Shown here: positions 54,553 to 62,886 of the stretch, one piece after another
Layout: every line of letters begins with the position of its first letter
Position numbering within the stretch: position 1 is the stretch's first letter
NCBI RefSeq assembly: GCF_003432485.1
Contig: NZ_QVNQ01000008.1
Location: forward strand, 310,001-374,000
From: Actinomadura spongiicola
GTDB taxonomy: Bacteria > Actinomycetota > Actinomycetes > Streptosporangiales > Streptosporangiaceae
Direction: 5' to 3'
DNA length: 64,000 nt
Translations under genes and position numbers: made by a program
Notes under the pieces: generated by a model
The model's input: only the letters and a program-made list of their open reading frames with translations
What the model was told of the DNA's origin: nothing
The model's database searches: none

Positions 54553-56267
54553 TCGCCGCGCCGCCCGCCGTCCGGCTGCTGCGCCGCCACCTGCGCGGGC
54601 GGGGGTCCGCGCTGCGCCGCCTCGCCGCCTGGTCGGCGCTGGAGTCGCTGCCCGCGCTCGCGTCCGGGCTGCTGCTGGCGCGGGCCATCGACCACGGGTT
54701 CCTCGCCGACCGGCCGCTCACCGGCCTGGCGTGGCTGGGCGCCCTCGCGGTCCTGTACGTCGCCGGGGCGGTGGGCACCGGCCGGATCTACCCGTGGCTC
54801 GCCGCGACCGTCGAGCCGATGCGCGACTCGCTCGTCCGGGAGGTCGTCACCGCCGCCCTGCACCGGATCTCCGACCGGTCGCCGGACGCGGCGGGCGCGG
54901 GCGCGTCCCAGGTGACCGAGCAGGCCGAGGCCGTCCGGGCGCTGCTGGGGACGGCGCTGCGCAACGTCCGGCAACTGTTGTCGGCGGGCGTCGCCGCGCT
55001 GGTCGGCCTGACGGTGCTCTCTCCTCCGCTGGCCCTGGTCGCCTGTGGGTCGGTGGGCCTGGCTCTGACGGTGTTCGCCGCGTTCCTCGGAATGCAGGTG
55101 CGGCGTTACCGGGCCGTCGTCCGGGAGGCGGAGCGCATCGGCGAGACCGCCGCCGTGATCGTGCACGGCGTCCGGGACGTCGCCGCCTGCGCCGCCGAGG
55201 ACCGCGCGGCCCGCACGGTCGGGGAAGCCGTCGACGCCCAGGCGGGGGCGCTGCGCGCCTACGCCCGCACCCGCCTGGTCCGGTTGCCGGTGCTGGGCCT
55301 GGGCGTGCATCTGCCGCTGCTCGCGCTCCTCGCCCTGTCGCCCTATCTGACCGCGCGGCACGGCCTCACCACCGGGGAGGTCGCGGGTGGGGCGGTCTAC
55401 CTCGTGACGGGCCTCCAGCCGGGCATCATCGTCCTCGTCGACACCGGCGGAACCCTGCTGCTCAGTCTCGCGGTGATGCTCGGCCGGCTCGCCGAGGTGT
55501 GCGCCGTCCCGGCCCCGCCGCCGGTCGCCGCGCCGGCCGCCGCCCCGGGTTCGTTCGACGTCGAGACCGACCACCTCACGTTCGCCTACGCCCCGGGCGC
55601 CGAACCGGTTCTCACGGACGTGTCCCTGTACATCCCGGAAGGCACCCATCTGGCCGTCGTCGGTCCGAGCGGCACCGGGAAGTCGACGCTCGCGAACCTG
55701 CTCACCGGCCTGCTCCGCCCGCAGAAGGGCACCGTCACGCTCGGCGGGGTTCCGGTGCCCGATCTCGATCCGGCGTGGCTGCGGTCGGCCGTCACCCTCG
55801 TCCCGCAGGAGAGTTACGTCTTCGCCGGGACGCTGCGCGACAACCTCGTCTACCTGTGCCCCCGGGCCACCGCCGAGCAGCTCGACCGCGCCGTGGAGGC
55901 CGTCGGGCTGGCCGAGACCGTCGACCGTCTCGGCGGGCACGACGCCGAGATCCCACCCGGCGGCGGCACCCTCTCCCACGGCGAACGTCAACTCGTCACG
56001 CTGGCGCGCGCCTACCTGTCCCCCGCCCCGATCACCATCCTGGACGAGGCCACCAGCCATCTCGATCCGGCCGCGGAGGCGCGCGCCGAACAGGCCCTCG
56101 CCGACCGTGGCGGCACCTTGGTCGTCATCGCGCACCGGATCAGCTCCGCCGAACGCGCCGACCTCATCCTGCTCCTCGACGGCCCCACCCCCGTCATCGG
56201 CTCGCACGACGCCCTGATGCGGCACAGTTCCCTCTACGCCGAACTGGTCGGCCACTGGCACACCTGA
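54549..56267 (+). CDS. ABC exporter, fused permease/ATPase (second half of pair)
   Basis: A 572-residue half-transporter with six helices in ~15-330 and an ATPase: Walker A GPSGTGKST, Q-loop LVPQESYVFAG, signature LSHGERQLVTLARAYL, Walker B ITILDEATSHLD with intact catalytic Glu, and H-loop VIAHRISSAERAD. Combined with the first half's degenerate site, this gives one canonical and one non-canonical ATP site, the common arrangement in heterodimers. It ends the lanthipeptide operon at a bidirectional terminator. Confidence 0.92.
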   Translation: MIAAPPAVRLLRRHLRGRGSALRRLAAWSALESLPALASGLLLARAIDHGFLADRPLTGLAWLGALAVLYVAGAVGTGRIYPWLAATVEPMRDSLVREVVTAALHRISDRSPDAAGAGASQVTEQAEAVRALLGTALRNVRQLLSAGVAALVGLTVLSPPLALVACGSVGLALTVFAAFLGMQVRRYRAVVREAERIGETAAVIVHGVRDVAACAAEDRAARTVGEAVDAQAGALRAYARTRLVRLPVLGLGVHLPLLALLALSPYLTARHGLTTGEVAGGAVYLVTGLQPGIIVLVDTGGTLLLSLAVMLGRLAEVCAVPAPPPVAAPAAAPGSFDVETDHLTFAYAPGAEPVLTDVSLYIPEGTHLAVVGPSGTGKSTLANLLTGLLRPQKGTVTLGGVPVPDLDPAWLRSAVTLVPQESYVFAGTLRDNLVYLCPRATAEQLDRAVEAVGLAETVDRLGGHDAEIPPGGGTLSHGERQLVTLARAYLSPAPITILDEATSHLDPAAEARAEQALADRGGTLVVIAHRISSAERADLILLLDGPTPVIGSHDALMRHSSLYAELVGHWHT

Positions 56268-56275
56268 GAGCGCCC

Positions 56276-56319
56276 CTCGGGCGGGTAGGACGATCTTGCG
56301 ATCGTCCTACCCGCCCGAG
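56276..56319. terminator. 20-bp bidirectional terminator ending the lanthipeptide cluster
   Basis: CTCGGGCGGGTAGGACGATC pairs perfectly with its complement across a TTGC loop. It fills the gap between the exporter stop and the convergent secreted-protein gene (stop at 56332), serving both strands. Confidence 0.9.
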
Positions 56320-56331
56320 CGGATCACACCG

Positions 56332-56856
56332 CTACAGCTTGGTGGTCTTGTACGAGACGTACTTGTTGTAGGGCGCGTTCAAGGTGAAACCGCCCCTGTT
56401 CTGCGTTTTGCAGTTGCTGTAGACGTGGTAGACGTATCCCTTCGCCTGCTGCATCTCCCACCCCTGCTGGGCGGTCAGCTTGTAGCGCGGGCGGATCTTG
56501 ATGGTGTCCTTGTATCCCCGGGTGACCGTGGACTCCTTGTCGAGCCCGGCGTTGACGTGCACCTTGATCTCCGCGAAGATCCAGGCCTTCAGGCTGCCCT
56601 CGACGCCGCCGGAGACGCTCCACTTCGTCTTCCTGGTCTCCTCGAATTTCACCTCGCGCTTGACGGTGTCCTTCGTCCGGTTGTACAGCGTGACGGTCTC
56701 GCTGACCTTCCGGTAGGTCTTCTTCGACTGGATCTTGGCGACGTTGTGCGGGTCGCAGTGCGGCCCCGCGGCCGCGGCGGAGGCGGCCGGAATTCCGGCC
56801 GTCAGAACAGCGGCCCCGACCCCCATCGCGGCTGCCAGAGAAACGGCTGTGCGCAT
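56332..56856 (-). CDS. Secreted beta-rich protein of unknown function
   Basis: A 174-residue exported protein, lower in GC than its neighbours and rich in Lys/Thr. Signal peptide: MRTAVSLAAAMGVGAAVL with likely cleavage after AASA near residue 28. The mature protein alternates polar and hydrophobic residues over long stretches (KVSETVTLYNRT, VSGGVEGSLKAWIFAEIKVH, VTRGYKDTIKIRPRYKL), as in elongated beta-sheet proteins such as aerolysin/ETX-like pore formers; I do not claim homology. Two Cys (HCDPHN and YSNCKT) may form a disulfide. ATG 56856 has GGGAAG just upstream; the open frame starts 24 codons earlier. Unrelated proteins of this style are common secreted actinobacterial products. Confidence 0.72.
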   Translation of the reverse strand: MRTAVSLAAAMGVGAAVLTAGIPAASAAAAGPHCDPHNVAKIQSKKTYRKVSETVTLYNRTKDTVKREVKFEETRKTKWSVSGGVEGSLKAWIFAEIKVHVNAGLDKESTVTRGYKDTIKIRPRYKLTAQQGWEMQQAKGYVYHVYSNCKTQNRGGFTLNAPYNKYVSYKTTKL

Positions 56857-57094
56857 GAATTCTTCCCTTTCACGAAGAAGCACAAAGCCGGGAGAAACAT
56901 TTGCCCCCGTCTTTCGTATGGCGCTCATGCTAGCCGAATGAAGATCAGCGCAAGGCCGGGTGGCAAGATCTTGCTACGGGAAACGCGGGTCCGGAATCCC
57001 GGTCCGGAACGTTCCATTCCTCTCTCATTCGCATAGAGCGTTCCAAGCGTCAACGTGCTGCTCACAGCGCTCATGCGCCTACTCGGTTCACCTG

Positions 57095-58516
57095 CTACTT
57101 GTGGTCTTTGCGTTTCTTGGATTTGCCGGGGTAGACGACGATCAGGTGATGTTCGGCGGGCATTTCCGGGAAGAAGGCCTCGGGGGCGCCGTGGCCGCGC
57201 ACGTGGAGACGCAGCCGGTACGGTCCCGGGCCGGACGCGGTGAGGGGCGGCAGGTCCGTCTCACCCGAATACGAGCCGACCGTGGTCTTGCCGTCCGGGC
57301 TGTCGAAGCCGACTTCGACGACCTTCTCCCAGCCCTTGAGAGTGAGCGGCGGCGCCTTCCGGTAGACCCGGACGGTCAGGCACAGGTTTCCTTCGGTGCC
57401 GGTGAGGACGGTGACCGTCCCGCCCACGGCCGCTATCAAGCCGTCGTCGATAACCTTGTCGAAGGAAGGGCCGTCGTCCCCGGTGCCGATGAAGTAGCTA
57501 CCGCTCTCGCCGCCGTGGCCGAGCTCGGTCACCTGCCTGACCGGGCGCGGTCCCTTGGGGAGGTTCCGTTTGCAGTAGGCCTTCGCCTTCGCTTGCTCAC
57601 GTCGATACTCCGCGTCCCTCTGGGCTCTCTCTTGTTCCAGTTTTCGCAGTTGCGGGATCACTTTTTCCGGGCACAGATACACGAGCTGATCGAGGGACGG
57701 CGAGCGTACGCCCAGGCGGGCGAGTTCACGATCCGGTGGTTGCTCGTCCCCCTGGCAGGCGCGCCGTCCAACGTTGAGGAGGACGGCGTCGGACGGCGAC
57801 CCGCCCGGCACGAAATGCCCGCCGGGAAAAGCTCGCGACGAGCAGATGAAGGCGAGCCTTCGCTGGTGCGCGGAGAGGTTACCGACCTCCGACCTCAGTG
57901 CCTCAAGGTCGATCTGGGGCGCGCGTATCGCTTGCCGGCAGTCGTCGGGGGTCGCCAGCACGGTCCTGGGTCGTGGCATGTCACCGGCGACTCCCAAGAT
58001 GAGGGTGATGACCGTGGTCGCCGCGACCGTCCGGATCGCGCGGCGGCCCGGGCGATAGGTGGAAGCCAGGATCAGGAGCACGGGCGCCAGGCCGTATGTC
58101 CATCCGGTGATCTGCATGCCGATGAAGGGACTCAGCCACAGGTCGGCGCACGCGCCGTCCGACCGTGCCACGTCGTAACCGAGGAGCACCAGTTCACAGG
58201 CCATCACCGGCCCCAGGGTTCCCGCGGCCACCCATCCGACGGCACGCCATCTGGTCACCATCCAGATCAAGAACGCCGGGATGACGATCAGGTACGGCAT
58301 GTCGATGAGGCGGCGATACCACGGCTGCAACGCGATGTGCATCGTCCACTGCTCGAAGCCTTCACAACTGCCGATGCTGATGCCACTGCCGTACAGGTAG
58401 GAACCGGACGACGAGCTGAACAACGAGGTGACCCAACCCGCCGTGTCCGGAGCCACACTGATCGCGACCGCGGCGACCCATAAAACCGTCTGCGTTCGCC
58501 TGCTCCACTGCGACAT
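57095..58516 (-). CDS. Multi-span membrane protein with C-terminal extracytoplasmic domain
   Basis: A 473-residue protein I do not recognise. The N-terminal ~200 residues hold about five hydrophobic helices (VLWVAAVAISVAP, YLIVIPAFLIWMV, WVAAGTLGPVMACELVLLGY, YGLAPVLLILAST, TVITLILGVAG) with SGSYLYGSGISIGSCEGFEQW between the first two. A helical, charged segment (about 300-330, RKLEQERAQRDAEYRREQ) looks like a coiled coil. The C-terminal ~130 residues are beta-rich (GTVTVLTGTEGNLCLTVRVYRK) and end in a Lys/Arg-rich tail. Start MSQWSRR chosen; the frame opens 14 codons earlier. Lower GC than flanking genes suggests acquisition. Confidence 0.68.
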   Translation of the reverse strand: MSQWSRRTQTVLWVAAVAISVAPDTAGWVTSLFSSSSGSYLYGSGISIGSCEGFEQWTMHIALQPWYRRLIDMPYLIVIPAFLIWMVTRWRAVGWVAAGTLGPVMACELVLLGYDVARSDGACADLWLSPFIGMQITGWTYGLAPVLLILASTYRPGRRAIRTVAATTVITLILGVAGDMPRPRTVLATPDDCRQAIRAPQIDLEALRSEVGNLSAHQRRLAFICSSRAFPGGHFVPGGSPSDAVLLNVGRRACQGDEQPPDRELARLGVRSPSLDQLVYLCPEKVIPQLRKLEQERAQRDAEYRREQAKAKAYCKRNLPKGPRPVRQVTELGHGGESGSYFIGTGDDGPSFDKVIDDGLIAAVGGTVTVLTGTEGNLCLTVRVYRKAPPLTLKGWEKVVEVGFDSPDGKTTVGSYSGETDLPPLTASGPGPYRLRLHVRGHGAPEAFFPEMPAEHHLIVVYPGKSKKRKDHK

Positions 58517-58723
58517 GATCAACAAACCTAGTGGGGCTATTCCCGGTTGATGGGCCACTTTGGGACGGTTGGCACGGGCTTGCTCCGGGCATCGGGGGTG
58601 GGGCTAGCTCCACCTTCGGTGATGGGCCTGCCCTCCCCGGGTTGGGTGGCTGGGCCCAGTGCCTCCCGGAATGTCGGACGTAAGGGTTGTGATTGGACGA
58701 CGATGACGGGCACGGGAGGGGAC

Positions 58724-59629
58724 ATGGCGAGCGTGGCGATGCGGGGGCGCGCGATACGGCCGTTGGTCACCGAGATGGGGCTCCTGCTGGTCCTGTTCGC
58801 CTTCTACAAGTGGGGGCGGACGCTGGTCGAGCACGGTTCCGGCGCGGCGATGGAGAACGCGGCGCGGCTGTGGCGGTTCGAGCGGTCGTGGTTGCCGAAC
58901 GAGGTGGATTTCCAGCAGTGGGCGCTCGGGTGGGATCACACGGCGTTCCTCGCGAACGTGTACTACGTGGGCGTGCACTTTCCGGGAACGGCCCTGCTGC
59001 TGGTCTGGCTTTACGTGCGCCACCGGTCGTCCTACGGCAGGGTGCGGAACGAACTGGTGGCGTTGACGGCGGCGGGGCTGGTCGTGCACACGCTGTTCCC
59101 GTTGGCGCCGCCGCGCCTGGCGGGCATCGGCGCGGTGGACACGATGCTGACCGTGGGGCCGTCGGCGTATCCGGCGGAGGCCGACGGGATCGCGAACCAG
59201 TACGCGGCGATGCCGTCGCTGCACATCGGGTGGGCGATCCTGGTGGCGGTCGCGGTGCTGCGGGTGTCGCGGAGCCGGTGGCGGTGGGTCATCGCGACGC
59301 ACGCGCCGATCACGGTGTTCGTGGTGGTGGTGACGGCGAACCACTACTGGGTGGACGGGATCGTCGCCGCCGTGCTGCTGGTCGCGGCGATGGCGCTGGT
59401 TTCGCTGGTGGAGCGGGTGCGGCAGGGTTGGGGGCATGCTGCCGACGCACACGAGTCCCGAGACACCGGACGTGCCCGTGGCGGTCCTGCCGATCGGGAG
59501 CCACGAGCAACACGGCCCGTTCCTGCCGCTGGCGACGGACACGGTGATCGCCTGCACGATCGCGCGGGAGATCGCGAAGACGTATCCGGTGCGGACGCTC
59601 CCGCCCGTGACGATCTCGTGCTCGCATGA
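58724..59629 (+). CDS. PAP2/AUR1-like phosphatase family membrane protein
   Basis: A 301-residue protein with six helices and active-site motifs AAMPSLHIGWAILVAV (His) and VTANHYWVDGIVAA (His, Asp). FPLAPPRLAGIGAVDT parallels the YPVMPPRLMPDLGFVDT segment of the fusion protein at 33.4-35.4 kb, so the two are paralogues. It should dephosphorylate or transfer a lipid phosphate at the membrane. ATG 58724 is preceded by GGGAGGGG. The last ~65 residues are Arg/Asp/Ala-rich and overlap the next gene by 194 bases, so they may be non-conserved tail. Confidence 0.88.
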   Translation: MASVAMRGRAIRPLVTEMGLLLVLFAFYKWGRTLVEHGSGAAMENAARLWRFERSWLPNEVDFQQWALGWDHTAFLANVYYVGVHFPGTALLLVWLYVRHRSSYGRVRNELVALTAAGLVVHTLFPLAPPRLAGIGAVDTMLTVGPSAYPAEADGIANQYAAMPSLHIGWAILVAVAVLRVSRSRWRWVIATHAPITVFVVVVTANHYWVDGIVAAVLLVAAMALVSLVERVRQGWGHAADAHESRDTGRARGGPADREPRATRPVPAAGDGHGDRLHDRAGDREDVSGADAPARDDLVLA

Positions 59630-60197
59630 GCACGCGGCCTGGCCGGGGACGGTGAGCGTCTCGGCGGCGACCCTGCACGCGGTGGTGCGGGACGTCGCCG
59701 ATTCGCTCGCGCGGGCGGGGGTGCCGAAGCTCGTGCTGGTGAACGGGCACGGCGGCAACTACGTGCTGGGGAACGTGGTGCAGGAGGCGGCCGGGAACAT
59801 GGCCCTGTTCCCCGGGCTGGACGACTGGGAGGACGCGAGGCGCGCCGCCGGGATGGAGACGTCCGGCGACCGCGACATGCACGCCGGGGAGCTGGAGACG
59901 TCGATCCTGCTGCACGCCCACCCGGAGCTGGTGCGGGACGGGTACCGGACCGCCGACCATCTGGCCGATGACCGGCGGTTCCTGCTGACCGCGGGGATGG
60001 CCGCCTACACCGGGTCCGGGGTCATCGGGCGGCCGTCACTGGCCCGCGCCGGCAAGGGCCGGGACGCTCTGGCGAGCCTCGTCGCGTCGTTCGGGGGGTG
60101 CCTCGCGGCGCTTCAGCAGCAGGGCGGCGGCGCCGGGCAGGCACGCGACGAAGGTCAGCACCCCGTACAGGACGGAGACGGTGAGGCCCTGCGCTGA
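59436..60197 (+). CDS. Creatininase-family amidohydrolase
   Basis: A 253-residue metal hydrolase. The creatininase motifs are complete: PIGSHEQHGPFLPLATDT (Glu, His, Asp ligands), SCSHEHAAWPGTVSVS, LVNGHGGNYV, and DMHAGELETSILL. Members open amide bonds; relatives include mycofactocin MftE and the archaeal formamide hydrolase ArfB. No mycofactocin genes are here, while a PTPS-like gene is convergent nearby. Start ATG has GGGGG upstream. It overlaps the PAP2 gene by 194 bases, and its last 162 bases are antisense to the flippase-like gene; both overlaps are unusually long. Confidence 0.88.
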   Translation: MLPTHTSPETPDVPVAVLPIGSHEQHGPFLPLATDTVIACTIAREIAKTYPVRTLPPVTISCSHEHAAWPGTVSVSAATLHAVVRDVADSLARAGVPKLVLVNGHGGNYVLGNVVQEAAGNMALFPGLDDWEDARRAAGMETSGDRDMHAGELETSILLHAHPELVRDGYRTADHLADDRRFLLTAGMAAYTGSGVIGRPSLARAGKGRDALASLVASFGGCLAALQQQGGGAGQARDEGQHPVQDGDGEALR

Positions 60198-60971
60198 GCC
60201 GAGGCCCGCGGCGCCGAACGCGACGGTGAGCACCGCCTCGCGGGGCCCCCACCCGCCGACGTTCACCGGCAGGATCATGACGAGGAGCGCCAGCAGCAGG
60301 AGCGGCAGCAGCCGGTGGAGCGGCGCGGTGGAGCCGGCGAGGCGGGCGGCGAGCACGAACAGGGAGAGGTGCCCGGCGAGGGCCGTCAGGGACAGGGCGG
60401 TGATGGCGGGCAAGGCGTCCAGGACGGCCCGGACGTCGGCGAACGTCGCCGCGAGCGCGCGGTGGTACCGGCGGGCCAGGAGGAGCAGGACGCCCAGGAC
60501 GACCGTGAGCGTGAGCAGCGCCGGTGTCATCGCCGCCAGGACGGCGGGCTGGGTGAACAGGACGACGACGCCCACCATGACCGGCACGACCTGTCCGACG
60601 ACCCGTTCGAGGAACACGGCCCGTACGCCGCCGGCGCCCGACTGCCGCCCGTGGCTCACGGCGCGGTGGACGTCCCCGAGGATCCCGGCGGGCAGGACCG
60701 CGTTGAGGAACTGCGCCCGGTAGTAGTCGGTGACGGCGTCGGCGAGGGGCAGGCGCAGGCCGAGGCGGCGGGCGACGAGGCGCCAGCGGGCCGCGCTGAG
60801 CAGGGTCGTCACCAGCCCGACGGCGAGGGCGGCGGCGATGGCGGGGGCGTCGACGGCGCGGAGGGCGTCCACGAACGCGGCGGTGCTGTGCCACCACAGG
60901 AGCGTGGCGAGGATACCGAGCCCGATGAGCAGGCGCAGCCACGGCCAGAGCCGCCGACCAGGCCTCGTCAC
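60036..60971 (-). CDS. Flippase-like / LPG synthase transmembrane (UPF0104) protein
   Basis: A 311-residue polytopic membrane protein of the lysylphosphatidylglycerol synthase transmembrane/YbhN family, with about eight helices. Family segments: YYRAQFLNAVLPAGILGDVHRAV, in part, then VFLERVVGQVVPVMVGVVVLF and VGGWGPREAVLTVAFG. It often accompanies glycosyltransferases and is thought to flip lipid-linked or glycosylated molecules. The GTG start overlaps the methyltransferase stop. Last gene of the minus-strand operon. Confidence 0.88.
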   Translation of the reverse strand: MTRPGRRLWPWLRLLIGLGILATLLWWHSTAAFVDALRAVDAPAIAAALAVGLVTTLLSAARWRLVARRLGLRLPLADAVTDYYRAQFLNAVLPAGILGDVHRAVSHGRQSGAGGVRAVFLERVVGQVVPVMVGVVVLFTQPAVLAAMTPALLTLTVVLGVLLLLARRYHRALAATFADVRAVLDALPAITALSLTALAGHLSLFVLAARLAGSTAPLHRLLPLLLLALLVMILPVNVGGWGPREAVLTVAFGAAGLGSAQGLTVSVLYGVLTFVACLPGAAALLLKRREAPPERRDEARQSVPALAGAGQ

Positions 60972-61816
60972 CTCGCCCCCCCGGGGACGGCGAGCAGGTC
61001 GACGTGGTGCACCTCGACGGCGAGGCCGCCCGCGGCGCAGGCGTCGAGGCGGCGGCGCAGGTGGGCGTCCGCGGCGGGCGCGAGGTCGGGGCGCTGTTCG
61101 ACGGCGGCGGCGACCCAGCCGCGCAGCCACGCGGTGATCAACTCACCGTGTCCGGGGCCGAGCCGCCAGGGGCTCGGCCGGGTCAGGACGGTGGCGCCGC
61201 GCCGGGCGAACGCGTCGGCGGCGGCGCCTGCGGCGGCCGGTCCGAGGAGGCCGTCGCGGCGCTGGTGCGCGTCGAAGGCGGCCGCGAGGTCTGCGTCGAG
61301 CGGGTCGGACGGGATCAGCCGGACGCGTCCGACGACCGACAGGGTCAGCAGCGCCGGGCAGGCCGCCGCGGCGGCGATCGCCTCGACCTCGGCGGCGGTG
61401 AGCACGTCCAGCAGCGCGGACGCGGTGACGAGCGACGCGCCAACGAGATCGGCCGCGCGCAGCGACCCGATGTCGCCCTTGCGGGTTTCGACCGTGGCGG
61501 GTTCGCCGTCGGCGCTGGTCCAGCCGTCGCCGCGTGCCGCGTCGAGGAGCCGGGGATCGGTGTCGTACAGGACCCAGTGCTGGGGCCCGCGCAGCCGTCC
61601 GGACAGCCAGCGCCCCATGGAGCCGGTGCCGCAGCCGAGGTCCCAGATGGTCAGGGGCCCGGCCGGTGGGAGCGCGGCGCGGAGCGGTTCGAGCAGGTCG
61701 GCGTCGCGTGCGGCGGCGTCGGCGGGTTCGCGGAGCGCCAGCCACGCGGGGTCGAAACCCGGTGTCTCCTCGCGGGGGGCCGGTTCCCCGGTCGCCGCGG
61801 CGCCATGCGTGATCAT
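60968..61816 (-). CDS. Class I SAM-dependent methyltransferase-like protein
   Basis: A 282-residue Rossmann-fold protein. The SAM motif is LTIWDLGCGTGSMGRWLSG, followed by an acidic second strand (HWVLYDTDPRLLDAA) and DLVGASLVTASALLDVL, typical of class I methyltransferases. Substrate not evident; small-molecule or lipid-linked pterin are options. ATG overlaps the glycosyltransferase stop (ATGA), stop overlaps the flippase-like gene. The N-terminus includes PREETPGFDPAWLALREPAD. Confidence 0.9.
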   Translation of the reverse strand: MITHGAAATGEPAPREETPGFDPAWLALREPADAAARDADLLEPLRAALPPAGPLTIWDLGCGTGSMGRWLSGRLRGPQHWVLYDTDPRLLDAARGDGWTSADGEPATVETRKGDIGSLRAADLVGASLVTASALLDVLTAAEVEAIAAAAACPALLTLSVVGRVRLIPSDPLDADLAAAFDAHQRRDGLLGPAAAGAAADAFARRGATVLTRPSPWRLGPGHGELITAWLRGWVAAAVEQRPDLAPAADAHLRRRLDACAAGGLAVEVHHVDLLAVPGGAR

Positions 61817-62886
61817 CGGGTCCCCCTGCGGAGCCGGGAAAGGACGGTGGCCATGCGGCGGGCGGTGTCGTCCCAGCCGGGAAGGGTGCCGCGGCGGCGG
61901 CGGGCGGCGGCGCGCAGGCGGTCGCGCAGGTCCGGCTCGGTGAGCCAGCGGCGCAGCGCCGCCGCGAGCGCGGCGGGGTCGTCGGGCGGGACGAGCATCC
62001 CGGGCACGGCCCCGGTCGGGTCCTGGCCGAGGGTGCCGGGGACGCCGTCCACCGACGTCGCGAGGACGGGCACGCCCCGGGCGAGGGCCTCCGTGACGAC
62101 CATCCCGTACGTCTCGGCGCGGGAGGTGAGGACGGCGAGGTCGGCGGCGGCGTAGGCGTCGTCGAGCCGTTTGCCGGTGAGCGGCCCCTCCAGGTGGACG
62201 CGGTCGCCGACGCGGTGCCGGGCGATGAGGCGGCGCAGCCGGGTCACATGGTCGGGGTCCCGGCGCAGCGGTCCGACGCATTCGCAGTGCCACGGCAGGT
62301 GCGCGACGGCGGCGAGCGCCTCGACGAGGACGTCGTGACCCTTGCGCGGCGTCACAGACGCGACGCACAGCAGGCGGGTGGCGCCGTCGGTGCCGGTCGC
62401 GAGCGGCGCGGGGTCGGTGCCGGGGGTGACGGCGTGGACGCGGGACGGGTCGAGGCCGTGGTGGGCGATGAGGTGGTCCCTGGCCCACGGGCTGGTCGCG
62501 ACGACGGCCCCGGCCGCCTCCAGCATGTCGCGTTCGGCCGCGTTCAGATCGGCCTGCCCGGGTTCGTCGGCGAGGGGCAGGTGGACGAGCACGGCGATCC
62601 GCAGCCGCCGTGTCTCCGGCACGACGATCTCGGGGACGCCGCACGCCACGAGGCCGTCCAGCAGGACGACGGACTCGGCGGGCAGCGCGGCCAGCATCCG
62701 GGCGAGCCCGGCGCGGGCGGCGGCGCCCGGACGTGGCCACGCCCCCGGCACCGCCAGCTCCCGGACCGGGCGCCCCGACGCGGCCAACTCCTCGCACAGC
62801 CGGCGGTCGTAGTGGTTCCCGCCGCTCGGCGCCCCGGCGTCGTCGATGTCGCCGGGGACGACGACGCAGACCTCCTGCACGGTCAT
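61813..62886 (-). CDS. Glycosyltransferase family 4-type
   Basis: A 357-residue GT-B glycosyltransferase. The C-terminal half carries LLCVASVTPRKGHDVLVEAL (start of the nucleotide-sugar domain), VHLEGPLTGKRLDDAYAAAD, and the donor motif SRAETYGMVVTEALARGVPV with the EX7E glutamates. N-terminal acceptor domain begins VCVVVPGDIDDAGAPSGGNHY. Donor and acceptor are unknown. ATG overlaps the stop of the PTPS-like gene. Together with methyltransferase and flippase it suggests that a small molecule is glycosylated, methylated and moved across the membrane. Confidence 0.92.
   Translation of the reverse strand: MTVQEVCVVVPGDIDDAGAPSGGNHYDRRLCEELAASGRPVRELAVPGAWPRPGAAARAGLARMLAALPAESVVLLDGLVACGVPEIVVPETRRLRIAVLVHLPLADEPGQADLNAAERDMLEAAGAVVATSPWARDHLIAHHGLDPSRVHAVTPGTDPAPLATGTDGATRLLCVASVTPRKGHDVLVEALAAVAHLPWHCECVGPLRRDPDHVTRLRRLIARHRVGDRVHLEGPLTGKRLDDAYAAADLAVLTSRAETYGMVVTEALARGVPVLATSVDGVPGTLGQDPTGAVPGMLVPPDDPAALAAALRRWLTEPDLRDRLRAAARRRRGTLPGWDDTARRMATVLSRLRRGTR

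Noticed and set aside
52729..56267. Possibility that the exporters are C39-peptidase LanT proteins
   Set aside because: No N-terminal C39 domain; the first 50 residues of the first protein are low-complexity and the second begins directly at the membrane domain.
59436..60197. Creatininase gene as mycofactocin mftE
   Set aside because: No mftA-D genes or mycofactocin dehydrogenases are nearby; the context is a PTPS-like operon.
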